This document shows, in pieces, positions 9,937-18,307 of a DNA stretch of 64,000 bases. The position numbers and the translations under genes were made by a program. The notes below the pieces were generated by a model. That model was not told the DNA's origin. It saw only the letters and a program-made list of their open reading frames with translations, and searched no databases. The DNA comes from Simplicispira suum (GTDB lineage Bacteria; Pseudomonadota; Gammaproteobacteria; Burkholderiales; Burkholderiaceae_C): contig NZ_CP027669.1 in NCBI RefSeq assembly GCF_003008595.1, positions 3,782,001 to 3,846,000 of the forward strand, written 5' to 3'. Within the stretch, counting starts at the first letter, position 1. Every line of letters starts with the position of its first letter.

Positions 9937-10102
9937 GAAGACACCAAGGTGTTTCGGCTGTACGCACCATGGCGGGCACTTGCGTTTGTGCGCAAGAAAC
10001 GGCGTGCACGCTGACACCGCCAGTGCACCGCCGCCGTTTACCATTCGCGCCTGGCTCCGGCTCCGCCCTCCCTCCCCCTACTTTCGAACGGCCGATCGCA
10101 CC

Positions 10103-11857
10103 ATGCTTTTGCAGCTTCTCTCCCGAAATGTTCGCGCTGCAGCACACCGCTGCTCCCCCTACGTTGTCGCGCTCGCCCTGTTGCCGGCTTTGTTGGCAGG
10201 CTGCGCCAGCACGCCTTTGCCGCCCTGGCCCGCCAAGGCGCCACTGCCCCCTGCGGAGCGCGGCCGCGTGGTGGCACCGGTCTACCCCGCGCCTGGACAG
10301 CCTGCACAAGCCACGCCCGTGCCGGGCGCGGCGAGCCTGCCCTCCTGGCCCACAGGGGCCGCGCCGGCACCTGCCGACCCAGCTTTGAATCCCGCTGTCG
10401 CCGCGCATTTTCCGGATCCGATGGTGCGCTACCGCACGCCCGGTCTCAGCGACGGACGCCGCGCCTTCACCACCAATGCCGAGTTGTCCGACTGGCTCGG
10501 CGCCATTGCTACGGCACAGCAGGGGGCCGGAACCCGAACGCAACTGCTGCGCCTTGGGCCGTCACAGCACGGCGAACCCATTCTTGCGCTGATACTCACG
10601 CGCGCTGCTGGCACCACGCCAGACGCCATGGAGGCCTCGCGCCGCCCCACCGTGCTGATGGTCGGCCAGCAGCGCGGCGACGAACCCGCAGGTGCCGAAG
10701 CCTTGCTGGCATTGGCCCAGGAACTGGCGGGCGGGCTGTTGGAGCCGCTGCTGGACCGCATCAACGTAGTGTTGGTGCCGCGCGCCAACCCCGATGGCGC
10801 CGACGCCGGCACGCCAGAGACGGCGGCCGGTGTCGACATGGTCAGCGACCATCTCGTGCTCTCCACGCCCGAAGCGCGGGCGCTTGCCGAGTTGGTGCGC
10901 GAGTACCGGCCCATCCTGGTGCTGGACGCACGCGAATTCCCGGCTGCAGGCGCTTTGCGCGATGCATTTGGCGCCGAACCCAGCTACGACGCGCTGCTGC
11001 AGTACGGCACTGCAGCCAACGTGCCGGATTTCATTACCAAAGCCGCACGCGAGTGGTATTACGAACCCATGGCGGCGTCGCTCAAGTCCGAGCGCCTGCG
11101 CAGTGACTGGTTCTTTGGACCTGCGCAGGGCGCAGGCATTGGGCGCGTGGCCGGCGGCAGCGTCCTGCCCGACACGCTGCGCAACGTCAGCGGCCTGAAA
11201 AATGCCGTGGGCTTCACGGTAGCGAGCCGGGGTGTCGGCCTGGGGCGCACCCATATCCAGCGCCGCGTGCACACCCAGGTAACGGCCATGGCCAGCGCCC
11301 TGCGCAGCACGGCAGAACGCTCTTCCAGCCTGGAGCAGGTGCGCAGCTTTGTCGCGCGCGACACCAGCGCCCTGGCCTGCCGCTCGCAAGCAGTGATCGA
11401 AGCCGTGCCCACCCCAGCGCAGCGCGACATTGCACTGCTCGACGCACACACTGGCGCCGAACGCATCGAGCATGTAAGCTGGGATTCGCCGCTCAAGCTG
11501 CGCGCAGTCACCTCGCGCCCGCGCCCTTGCGGCTACTGGCTGGCGGCTCGGGCCGACAACGTGGTGGACCGACTCAAGCTCCTGGGCGTCCAGGTTCTGC
11601 GTGTGGCGGAAGGGGGCCCCTTGCTGGCAGACAGCTACGAGCGTGCCGGACCCGGCGCAGCACTGCGCCGCAACACCATTGACGCCCCTGCGGGCAGCTA
11701 CTACGTGCCGCTCAATCAGCCGCTGGCACAACTGGCCGTTGCCGCCCTTGAACCCGACAGCGCCGCAGGCTATGTTGCAAAGGGCGTCATCGACGACGTG
11801 AGCGAGGTGGCGCGCATCATCTCGACCCCTTCTTTGGTGTTTGAAGAACCGACCTGA
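10103..11857 (+). CDS. M14-type carboxypeptidase-like lipoprotein with degenerate active site (probable pseudoenzyme)
   Basis: The 584-residue product starts at ATG 10103 and has a signal peptide ending in the lipobox LLAGC (Cys34), followed by a Pro/Ala-rich linker. Residues from about 107 to 450 follow the M14 zinc-carboxypeptidase layout (RPTVLMVGQQ, RANPDG, a C-terminal HIQRRVHTQV region). However, the zinc-binding HxxE is RGDE (Arg191, Glu194), the NR substrate motif is VS (247-248), the second zinc His in DAHEF is Arg277 (DAREF), and the general base Glu of the ETRGVG region is Ala374 (VASRGVG). The gene is otherwise intact. I infer a membrane-anchored, non-hydrolytic M14 protein, perhaps a peptide- or peptidoglycan-binding one. 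Confidence 0.8.
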   Translation: MLLQLLSRNVRAAAHRCSPYVVALALLPALLAGCASTPLPPWPAKAPLPPAERGRVVAPVYPAPGQPAQATPVPGAASLPSWPTGAAPAPADPALNPAVAAHFPDPMVRYRTPGLSDGRRAFTTNAELSDWLGAIATAQQGAGTRTQLLRLGPSQHGEPILALILTRAAGTTPDAMEASRRPTVLMVGQQRGDEPAGAEALLALAQELAGGLLEPLLDRINVVLVPRANPDGADAGTPETAAGVDMVSDHLVLSTPEARALAELVREYRPILVLDAREFPAAGALRDAFGAEPSYDALLQYGTAANVPDFITKAAREWYYEPMAASLKSERLRSDWFFGPAQGAGIGRVAGGSVLPDTLRNVSGLKNAVGFTVASRGVGLGRTHIQRRVHTQVTAMASALRSTAERSSSLEQVRSFVARDTSALACRSQAVIEAVPTPAQRDIALLDAHTGAERIEHVSWDSPLKLRAVTSRPRPCGYWLAARADNVVDRLKLLGVQVLRVAEGGPLLADSYERAGPGAALRRNTIDAPAGSYYVPLNQPLAQLAVAALEPDSAAGYVAKGVIDDVSEVARIISTPSLVFEEPT

Positions 11858-11945
11858 AGTAACTGCACGGCATGCATCGAAGCGTTTGGCAATCGCGTAC
11901 GAGCGCACCTGTCGGACAGGTACGGTCACACATGGACAATAGCTA

Positions 11946-12000
11946 TATTTTTGATAGCTTATAGCGTATGCTGCATAAGCGCTAGAGCCTGATTTTTACC
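11946..12000 (+). repeat. Copy 2 of ~60-bp palindromic intergenic repeat
   Basis: The core reads TTTTTGATAGCTTATAGCG, then CATAAGCGCTAGAGCCTGA. It lies between the M14-type gene and the tRNA gene. Confidence 0.75.
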
Positions 12001-12096
12001 TTATTTTTGGCTTGCAGGCACCCGCGCGCCAACGCAAGCTACAAGCACCCGCGCAGGTATGATCGCCCGCTCTGCGCAGGCACCTGCCACATTCAT

Positions 12097-12173
12097 CTGC
12101 CCGTAGCTCAACTGGATAGAGCAACAGCCTTCTAAGCTGTAGGTCGGGGGTTCAAGTCCCTCCGGGCAGGCCA
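12097..12173 (+). tRNA. tRNA-Arg (anticodon TCT)
   Basis: A complete 77-nt cloverleaf is visible. The acceptor stem CTGCCCG pairs with CGGGCAG, the D arm GCTC pairs with GAGC, the anticodon stem ACAGC/GCTGT encloses the loop CTTCTAA with anticodon TCT at 12131-12133, and the T arm GGGGG/CCCTC holds the loop TTCAAGT. Discriminator G and an encoded CCA end the gene. It reads AGA and AGG codons, which are rare in such a GC-rich genome. Confidence 0.97.
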
Positions 12174-12512
12174 TTAAATACCGTTTAAAAACAACGACTT
12201 ATATCGAAAATCGTTCATTTTGATTTGGTTGTATCTGGCCAATTTTTTGGGAATTTGAGGCAATTCCATGTCTCAACTGCGGCTCAAAAATGCAGGCGCA
12301 AAACAACGTCTTTGGCTTCCATTCTGTTTTTCGCTTCCCTGAAAACACAGGGAGCTTTCCCATTCAGCGCCAAGCTGCGTGACTCAGGCGACAACTACCT
12401 TGACGCGCTCCGGGACACAAGCCGCCGCTGGAGCGCACGACCAGCAGCGCGAGGGTTGCAGGGCTATTGGGCCGCAGCAGGCCACTGGACCTCTGGCGAT
12501 CTCAGCTTGCGC
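12174..12512. other. AT-richer gene-free stretch after tRNA-Arg
   Basis: The first ~80 bases are clearly AT-richer than the surroundings. A 106-codon open frame at 12225-12545 has no recognisable domain, an odd composition and no good ribosome site, so I do not call it. No integrase, att duplication of the tRNA 3' end or transposase remnant is visible, although tRNA-Arg 3' ends are common integration sites. Confidence 0.4.
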
Positions 12513-12974
12513 TCATGCGCGCACCTTGGTTTTCTCAGTAGCTAAAGCTGTCATGAAGTCAAAAACGAAGTTGCAGTCTTCATCCTGCAGCACGCTCATA
12601 TCACCCACCGCAACCGGTGCCACATAGCCGCGTATCACTTGCAGGCCTGCAATGCGTTCATCAATTTTTGACAGCACCTCTCCCGCCAGCCGAACCATGG
12701 CTTGCCCGTCGATGTCGCCGTTGTCGCGATCGGATAGCAGCAAGGCAATTTCGGCCAACGTGAAGCCGAGTTCCTTCAAATGCATGATGGCTTTGAGCCG
12801 GTCCTGCGTATCGGGGCCATATTGGCGGTAGCCGGCTTCCGTCCGGCTCTGTGGCGAAATCAAACCCTCGTCCTCATACAGGCGCAATTGACCGCGGGTC
12901 ACCTTGGCAGCTTTGCACAAGCTGCTGGTGGTCTGCAAGGTCTTGAAGGAATCGACGGTGACGACGGATTTCAT
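12513..12974 (-). CDS. MerR family transcriptional regulator
   Basis: The 153-residue protein has the MerR winged helix near its N-terminus (VTRGQLRLYEDEGLISPQSRTEAGYRQY), a connector helix (LKAIMHLKELGFTLAEIALLL) and a dimerisation coiled coil (VLSKIDERIAGLQVI). The C-terminus has one Cys and several acidic residues, with no metal-binding loop of the classical MerR/CueR kind. I place the start at ATG 12974. An upstream in-frame GTG at 13013 would lie upstream of the gene's own -10 element and is rejected. It is transcribed divergently from the SDR gene, and both promoters carry the same operator (see the two promoter entries), so it probably regulates itself and the SDR. The inducer is unknown. 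Confidence 0.85.
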   Translation of the reverse strand: MKSVVTVDSFKTLQTTSSLCKAAKVTRGQLRLYEDEGLISPQSRTEAGYRQYGPDTQDRLKAIMHLKELGFTLAEIALLLSDRDNGDIDGQAMVRLAGEVLSKIDERIAGLQVIRGYVAPVAVGDMSVLQDEDCNFVFDFMTALATEKTKVRA

Positions 12975-12997
12975 TTCTTTTTGCGGGGCGGCGCCAC

Positions 12998-13029
12998 ATG
13001 TTAAACCTGGCACCAGGGTGCCGAGTCAA
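12998..13029 (-). promoter_or_regulatory. MerR-type promoter and operator of the merR gene
   Basis: On the minus strand TTGACT (13024-13029) and TAACAT (12998-13003) are separated by 20 bp. The spacer holds the perfect inverted repeat GGCACC-N2-GGTGCC (13009-13022), one base after the -35. A lengthened 19-20 bp spacer filled with a dyad is the hallmark of MerR-controlled promoters. Confidence 0.7.
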
Positions 13030-13067
13030 GTGGTTTCGAACATGCGCACAAAATGCACCCCAAGGGC

Positions 13068-13099
13068 TTGACATGGCACCTTGGTGCCGGGTTTTGAAT
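13068..13099 (+). promoter_or_regulatory. MerR-type promoter and operator of the SDR gene
   Basis: TTGACA (13068-13073) and TTGAAT (13094-13099) are separated by 20 bp, and the spacer holds GGCACC-N2-GGTGCC (13075-13088) one base after the -35. The geometry is identical to the divergent merR promoter. The predicted transcription start, near 13106, excludes ATG 13098 as the SDR start codon. Confidence 0.7.
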
Positions 13100-13133
13100 G
13101 CCTCCTTCGACACCATCACACGAGAGCTTCACC

Positions 13134-13931
13134 TTGACCACAACCCCTATCTCTCAGAAAACAGCACTTGTCACCGGTGCATCGTCAGGCATCGGCAAGG
13201 CACTGGCCTACCACTTTGCGCAAGACGGCTACCAGCTCGTGCTGGCGGCCCGAGGCGAGGCAAAGATGCAGGCCTTGGCCGATGAGTTGGAAAAACAATT
13301 CAAGGTTGTCGTCACTGTCATTGGTGCAGACCTGGAAACCAATGACGGGGCAGCACAACTGCACGCCAACATCAAAGCGCGCGGCATCACCCTGAGCGCC
13401 TTGGTCAACAACGCCGGCTTTGGGACGTTTGGCGAGTTCAAAGACTCGGCGCTGGCGTCAGATCTGGCCATGATGCAACTCAACATGAACACGGTCGTCG
13501 TGCTGACCAAGCTTTTTTTGCCCGATTTGTTGGCGACGCGCGGCAAGATTTTGAACACGGCATCCACAGCGGCATTTCAGCCAGGCCCCTACATGGCGGT
13601 GTACTACGCCACCAAGTCATTTGTGCTGAGTTTCTCGGAGGCCATTGCGTCCGAGCTGGAAGACACCGGTGTAACGGTGACGGCGCTTTGTCCAGGCCCC
13701 ACGGCCTCGGGTTTTCAAGACAAGGCCGATCTGGGTAGCTCTGCACTGGTCAAGGGAAAGAAACTGCCGACCTCAGAAGAAGTTGCCGCATTGGGCTACC
13801 GCGCCATGCAACGCGGGCAGCGGGTCTACATCCCTGGCTTCGTGAATTGGGCCATGGCGCAAAGCATACGCATCACGCCTCGCAACCTGGCAACAAAGCT
13901 CGTCAAAGCATTGACCAGACCACTTGCATGA
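13134..13931 (+). CDS. SDR family NAD(P)-dependent oxidoreductase
   Basis: The product is about 265 residues with a classical SDR layout: cofactor motif TGASSGIG near residue 14, NNAG, catalytic Ser in the NTASTAAF strand and the YxxxK pair in VYYATKSF. The C-terminal part (RAMQRGQRVYIPGFVNWAMAQ) resembles the DltE/YqjQ-like SDR group. I propose TTG 13134 as the start, preceded by GAGAG; an in-frame ATG at 13098 overlaps the -10 hexamer of the gene's own promoter. The substrate is unknown. It is divergent from, and probably controlled by, the adjacent MerR protein. Confidence 0.85.
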   Translation: MTTTPISQKTALVTGASSGIGKALAYHFAQDGYQLVLAARGEAKMQALADELEKQFKVVVTVIGADLETNDGAAQLHANIKARGITLSALVNNAGFGTFGEFKDSALASDLAMMQLNMNTVVVLTKLFLPDLLATRGKILNTASTAAFQPGPYMAVYYATKSFVLSFSEAIASELEDTGVTVTALCPGPTASGFQDKADLGSSALVKGKKLPTSEEVAALGYRAMQRGQRVYIPGFVNWAMAQSIRITPRNLATKLVKALTRPLA

Positions 13932-13941
13932 GGCCCGCGCC

Positions 13942-14526
13942 ATGTTCAAACACATGAGCAGCTGCTGCCGCAGTAGAGCAGGGTTTTTATTGCCGTTGGC
14001 CTCTTGGCCACTGGCATCAGCACTTGGCTCTGGATGAGCGGTCATCGACTGAAATCCATGGCGTACCCACTTATGACCATTGCGCTGATGCGGATGGTGG
14101 TGGTGGCTTGCGTCTACCCCCGCGCCGACACGCAGTTGTCGACCTTGAACGCTCAACGAAACTCCAATCCTGCAGCGTCAATGGCGGAAGGAACTTCCCG
14201 AATGCAGAATGTCGTGAAAGACTTTTCGATCTACAAGACGATCGAAATGGTGCCGCTGATCGTCGGTGATGGAAGGATTGCCTTTGCAGCACCACGACAT
14301 GGCCGCAGCTATCGGGGTTGGCCTGGCCTTATGAGCAGCCTTTACGCTGACGCTCAATGTGGTGGCCGAGGCCAGGGACGCAGATTCTGTGTCTGCACTG
14401 CAGGGGTTCCCGCCTGAATCGTCGCAGGTGGCCCAAAAATACGGCTTGAATCCACCCAGCAGCGCACAGCTGCAGCGGCGCCACGGAGCGGCGCCCTCCT
14501 GGTGTCGTGAGTTGAAAGTGCGTTGA
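13942..14526 (+). pseudogene. Decayed small membrane-protein gene (frameshifts and internal stop)
   Basis: Fragments in different frames read like one hydrophobic protein. MFKHMSS starts at ATG 13942. FIAVGLLATGISTWLWMSGH continues in another frame after a T-run, and runs through SMAYPLMTIALMRMVVVACV to DFSIYKTIEMVPLIVG at about 14269. A further frame change then gives HHDMAAAIGVGLAL, a TGA at 14332-14334, and AAFTLTLNVVAEARDADS onward to a stop at 14526. The pattern of helices and the lack of any single open frame suggest a four-helix membrane protein that has been inactivated. I cannot name the family, and the boundaries are approximate. Confidence 0.5.
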
Positions 14527-14775
14527 AAGATGAAATGGGGCGAAATCGTCGTCAGGCAAGGCGCTAGCCACAGCGATAGCCGGTGCCATCGCGAGGATCT
14601 ACAACGCGGCATGGCGGCGATTCTCGGCACTTTTCTGAGACGGATTTCCAACGCACGACACCAACGCGCAAGCGCACCGAGCACACACAATGGAGCATGC
14701 GAACCAGCCGCCCCATGGCCCGCTCGCAGCCAACGACGATTCCGCGGCAAACCCAACTGCGATAGAGGCTGAGCT

Positions 14776-15480
14776 ATGACCCACAAAACCAACGCAAAGC
14801 GCTGTTGCGCCCTCTGCAACCAACCCTTCCAGAGGTCCGACCTCATCTCGGGGGAAATCATTGGCAAGGAGATGGCGCAAGAAATTTGCAAGACCGCTCC
14901 CTCTTGGTCCGCTGAATCGTATATCTGCCGCGCGGATCTTGCCAAGATTCGAGGCGCCTACGTGCACTCGATTCTTGAGTCCGAGCGCGGCGAGCTGTCG
15001 TCATTGGAGCAAGAAGTGATTCGCAGCCTGCAGGAGCACGAAATACTGTCGACCAACATCGACGCCAGCTTTGAAAAGACATGGACTTTCGGCGAGCGAC
15101 TGGCCGACAGAATCGCTGCCTTTGGGGGCAGCTGGGCGTTTCTGATTGCCTTTGGCGTCTTTCTCGCGGTCTGGGTGGGCATGAATTCACTGGTGCTGCT
15201 GTGGAAGCCGCTGGACCCCTACCCTTTTATCTTTCTCAATCTCATTCTTTCCTGCCTTGCTGCCATCCAGGCCCCCGTCATCATGATGAGCCAGAACCGG
15301 CAAGAGGCGAAAGACCGCATTCGTTCCGAGCACGACTACCAGATCAACCTGAAGGCCGAGCTGGAAATTCGGCATCTGCATGAAAAGATGGACCACCTGC
15401 TGTCGCACCAGTGGGAGCGCCTGGTGCGCATACAGGAGCTGCAGCTCGAACTGCTCTCGGATCTGGGAGCGAAGAAGTAG
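14776..15480 (+). CDS. DUF1003 domain membrane protein
   Basis: The 234-residue product starts with a Cys-rich segment (CCALCNQPF, later YICRADL) and continues with the DUF1003 core: ADRIAAFGGSWAFLIAF, a first membrane helix, a short loop (LLWKPLDPYPFIFLN) and a second helix with LSCLAAIQAPVIMMSQNRQ. A charged helical tail (RIRSEHDYQINLKAELEIRHL) follows and is probably cytoplasmic. DUF1003 proteins are widespread two-helix inner-membrane proteins of unknown function. The gene stands alone between a decayed gene and a convergent regulator. Confidence 0.85.
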   Translation: MTHKTNAKRCCALCNQPFQRSDLISGEIIGKEMAQEICKTAPSWSAESYICRADLAKIRGAYVHSILESERGELSSLEQEVIRSLQEHEILSTNIDASFEKTWTFGERLADRIAAFGGSWAFLIAFGVFLAVWVGMNSLVLLWKPLDPYPFIFLNLILSCLAAIQAPVIMMSQNRQEAKDRIRSEHDYQINLKAELEIRHLHEKMDHLLSHQWERLVRIQELQLELLSDLGAKK

Positions 15481-15583
15481 CTCCAACTTGCCTGCGGTTT
15501 CACGCAGCCCAGTGGATGACCCAAGCGCCTCCAGTGCGGAAGCCGGCGAGGACAGGGGCAGAGAGCCGACCCAAAGTTCTCAT

Positions 15584-15637
15584 GCTTTGATAGCTGAAAG
15601 CGCTTGCTGCATCTGCGCTAATGCCCACTTTTGCCTT
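15584..15637 (+). repeat. Copy 3 of ~60-bp palindromic intergenic repeat
   Basis: The segment reads CTTTGATAGCTGAAAGCGCTT, then CTGCGCTAATGCCCACTTTT. It lies in the 205-bp gap between the convergent DUF1003 and regulator genes. Confidence 0.65.
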
Positions 15638-15685
15638 GAATTCAGTGCAGTCCCCGTGCCCTGCGCGGCCCACCAGCCAAATCGC

Positions 15686-17230
15686 TCAGCCTTCATCCAT
15701 CCGCTGCAACGCTGCCGCGAGGGACGCCTCCTCGCGCCTACGGACCTCGGGGTCCGTCGCCAGCCACACCCCCTGCAGCCGGGCGGCGACCATGTCCGGC
15801 GCAAGCGCCTTCAACGCGCTCAACTGCGCAGCCGCACGCGCCAACTGCCCTGCGCCCACCAGGCACAGCACCAGACACAGCCGCGTGCCCGCAAAATCGG
15901 CCTCGCGCAGCGATTGCTGCGCGGTGTGGATGGCGTCGTCGTAGGCCTGCGCGGCAAACTGTGCCCACACCAGGTTGTCCAGCAGATGGAAACGTGCCGG
16001 GTCGCGCGGGCTCAGGCGAATCGCATGCATGCAGCGGGCCACGCCGCCCGCTGGGTCGCCGGAGACGGCCTCGGAGATGCCCAGCCGGGCCAAGGTGACG
16101 GCGTCGTTCGGGTTCAGTTCCAGCGAACGCCGGAAATCCGCCACCGCGTCCTGCAGGCTGCCGCCCACCAGCATCAGCCAGCCCCGGCCACGCCAGGCCA
16201 GCGCATCGTTGCTGTCGATGGCCAGGGCGTGCGCGGTGGCGTCGAGCGCGTCGGCCAGAGCAGCGGGCGGCGCGGTGTCGAAATACATGTGCCACGAGAG
16301 CGCATCGACGATGGCGTTCTGCGCAGCGCTGCAGCGCGGATCGATGGCCAGCGCCTCTTGCGCCAGCGCGATGGCGGCGTCCCGCGCCCCCCGGTTGGAG
16401 CGCGAGAGGCCCTCGCGCGACTGCGCCCATGCGCGCTGGGCCAGCGCGTAGGCGCTGCTGCCCTGCGGCCGCAGCAGGCGCGCACGCTCAATCTCGGAGT
16501 GCTCGATGTGCGGCACCATGGCAATCACGATGGCGCGGACGATTTCGTACTGGGATGCTGCGCCATCGCCCAACCCCGATGTATAGCGATCGCTCCAGAT
16601 TTGCTGGCCTGTCAGCGCATCAATCAGCGCGGCATCAATCCGCAGCTCACCCTCCGTGCAGCGCACGCTGCCTTCGAGCACGTAGCGCACGCCGAGTTCG
16701 CGCGCCACCTCGCGTGGGTGCACGGCGCGCCTGCGGTAGCTTTGTACGGCGTGGCGCGAGATGACAAAGAGGGAATGCAGGCGCGAAAGCGCGTCGATGA
16801 GGTCGTCTCCCATTGCGTCGACAAAGTCCATGCCGGCCCAGCCATTGCCGACGCAGTCAAAGGGCAGCACCGCGATCGATGGCTTGTCGGGCAGTCCGAG
16901 GACCAGATCGCCGCCACCAGGTGCTGCCGACTCAGCGTTGACCGGCAGCGTGAAGCGGTAACCCTGGCCCGCCACGGTTTGCAGCGCGTCGGCACCGAGC
17001 ACCTTGCGCAAGGTAGAGATTTGTACGCTGAGGTTGTTCTCTTCCACCACTGCGTCGCGCCACACCAGGCGGAGCAGTTCGTCCTTGGACACCACGCGTT
17101 CACGGTGCTGCACCAGCGCGGCGAGCAGGTCAAAAGCTCGCGCTCCCAGGCTGATCGGTGCGTGGTTTTCCAGAAGCCGGCGCTGGTCCAGCAGCAAAGC
17201 AAAGCGGCCAAACAGCACCGAATCGGGCAT
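15686..17230 (-). CDS. Winged-helix (OmpR/CadC-type) transcriptional regulator with TolB-like and TPR domains
   Basis: The 514-residue protein has an N-terminal OmpR-type DNA-binding domain (residues ~1-95: ISLGARAFDLLAALVQH, VVSKDELLRLVW, LSVQISTLRKVLG, TVAGQGYRF). A TolB-N-like beta/alpha module beginning SIAVLPFD near 115 follows, and then TPR-like helices from about 235 (IALAQEALAIDP, AVADFRRSLELNPND). Unlike CadC it has no membrane helix, so it should be cytoplasmic. I chose ATG 17230. It is divergent from the small 99-residue gene at 17422 and the cupin gene beyond it, which are plausible targets. The signal sensed is unknown. Confidence 0.85.
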   Translation of the reverse strand: MPDSVLFGRFALLLDQRRLLENHAPISLGARAFDLLAALVQHRERVVSKDELLRLVWRDAVVEENNLSVQISTLRKVLGADALQTVAGQGYRFTLPVNAESAAPGGGDLVLGLPDKPSIAVLPFDCVGNGWAGMDFVDAMGDDLIDALSRLHSLFVISRHAVQSYRRRAVHPREVARELGVRYVLEGSVRCTEGELRIDAALIDALTGQQIWSDRYTSGLGDGAASQYEIVRAIVIAMVPHIEHSEIERARLLRPQGSSAYALAQRAWAQSREGLSRSNRGARDAAIALAQEALAIDPRCSAAQNAIVDALSWHMYFDTAPPAALADALDATAHALAIDSNDALAWRGRGWLMLVGGSLQDAVADFRRSLELNPNDAVTLARLGISEAVSGDPAGGVARCMHAIRLSPRDPARFHLLDNLVWAQFAAQAYDDAIHTAQQSLREADFAGTRLCLVLCLVGAGQLARAAAQLSALKALAPDMVAARLQGVWLATDPEVRRREEASLAAALQRMDEG

Positions 17231-17421
17231 GGGGCTTTCGTGGAGAGTCTCGCAATCTACCCCCTGCGCGACCGCCTTAGCAAGGTTTAGGCGAGATAAA
17301 GGACAGCAGCGGTGGCGGCGCAGACACTGCAGGCGGCACGGCCGATGGCCGCACCCGTGCGGAAAGCCTTGCCGCCAGGCTTTCTGTCCAAGCCCTTGAT
17401 CGGCGGCACCAGGAGCTTTCA

Positions 17422-17721
17422 ATGATTGCATTCGTTCGCGTGGCCAGCGTCAAACCCGGCAAGCAGGTGGCGGCCATGGCCTTTGCCAAGGAGATTGCGG
17501 GATTCCTCAAGAGCAGCCACCATTTGGACGTCGAGGTCCTGCGGCCCGTGGGCGGCAACCCGCAGCGCATCGCCTGGTCCACGCGCTATGCCGACATGGC
17601 GGCGATGGAAGCGCTCAGCGCCAAAATGACCTCCGACCCCAAGTACTGGGAGCTGGTCAACGGAGCAGCCGACTGCTTCATCGCCGGCAGCATGCACGAC
17701 GGCATCTGGCAAACGCTGTGA
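17422..17721 (+). CDS. Small hypothetical protein, possible dimeric alpha/beta-barrel
   Basis: The 99-residue product (MIAFVRVASVKPGKQVAAM) has the beta-alpha-beta-beta-alpha-beta pattern of ferredoxin-like barrel proteins: an N-terminal strand, a helix with AMAFAKEIAGFL, strands LDVEVLRPVGG and RIAWSTRYAD, and a helix MAAMEALSAKMTSDPKYWEL. Such proteins include antibiotic-biosynthesis monooxygenase-like and NIPSNAP-like families, but no catalytic residue is diagnostic here. It starts 191 bp from the divergent winged-helix regulator and 123 bp before the cupin gene, which suggests shared control. No function is assigned. Confidence 0.7.
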   Translation: MIAFVRVASVKPGKQVAAMAFAKEIAGFLKSSHHLDVEVLRPVGGNPQRIAWSTRYADMAAMEALSAKMTSDPKYWELVNGAADCFIAGSMHDGIWQTL

Positions 17722-17844
17722 CACTCGCCAGCCGATTCGGTTTCTCAATCAATCGAGTACGCGAAGACGAAGCGCAGACAGTACAGGCGCGCGGAAAGCC
17801 GACAAAGTCATCGTTTGATAGGCCCTTCTACGATAGGAATTCCC

Positions 17845-18234
17845 ATGACCATACAAGGCTTCACCGCCACCCACGCCAAGGACGCCAGGTTCGAGCGCGG
17901 CCTGCGTTCGTTCTTCGAGTACCGCGACCTGGGCATCCAAGACGCCACCCAAGGCCGCGTCGATGCCCACGTCATCCGCGCTGCGGCCGGGCAGGAATTT
18001 TCGAGCCAACCACATTTGCACCACACGCACTTCCAGCTCGTCTACATCCTCAAGGGCTGGATTGAATTCGAGTACGAGGGCCAGGGCACCGTACGCCTGG
18101 AGGCGGGCTCCTGCGTGTACCAGCCGCCCGGCATCCGCCACCGCGAACTGGGCCACAGCCCGGACATTGAGATGCTGGAAATTGTGCTGCCCGCAGGTTT
18201 CACTACCGAAGAAGTAGATTCCGTCAACGGTTAG
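17845..18234 (+). CDS. Cupin domain-containing protein
   Basis: The 129-residue protein is a single small cupin. The first cupin motif appears as HLHHTHFQLVYILKGWIEFE (metal ligands likely from the HHTH cluster) and the second as GSCVYQPPGIRHRELGHS with the last His. The start is ATG 17845, preceded by TAGGAA. Cupins of this size can be dioxygenases, isomerases or ligand-binding proteins; nothing here fixes the substrate. It lies downstream of the small barrel protein and upstream of the TPP riboswitch, so it ends its transcription unit before the thiamin block. Confidence 0.85.
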   Translation: MTIQGFTATHAKDARFERGLRSFFEYRDLGIQDATQGRVDAHVIRAAAGQEFSSQPHLHHTHFQLVYILKGWIEFEYEGQGTVRLEAGSCVYQPPGIRHRELGHSPDIEMLEIVLPAGFTTEEVDSVNG

Positions 18235-18307
18235 GGCCACGGCACACTACCCCGGCTGGTTTTGTGCCCCACCGCTAGAATCCGCTTCGCACCACGTACC
18301 CGGTGCA

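Noticed and set aside
12174..12512. Genomic-island boundary at tRNA-Arg
   Set aside because: The stretch is AT-richer, but no integrase gene and no second copy of the tRNA 3' end is visible in the window, so an island cannot be supported.
13098..13133. ATG 13098 as the start of the SDR gene
   Set aside because: It overlaps the -10 hexamer of the predicted MerR-type promoter, so it would lie upstream of the transcript; TTG 13134 fits better.
14690..14779. A 29-codon ORF (MEHANQPPHGPLAAND) overlapping the DUF1003 start by ATGA
   Set aside because: The overlap is suggestive of a leader peptide, but there is no ribosome site, no homology I can recognise and a high chance of random occurrence.
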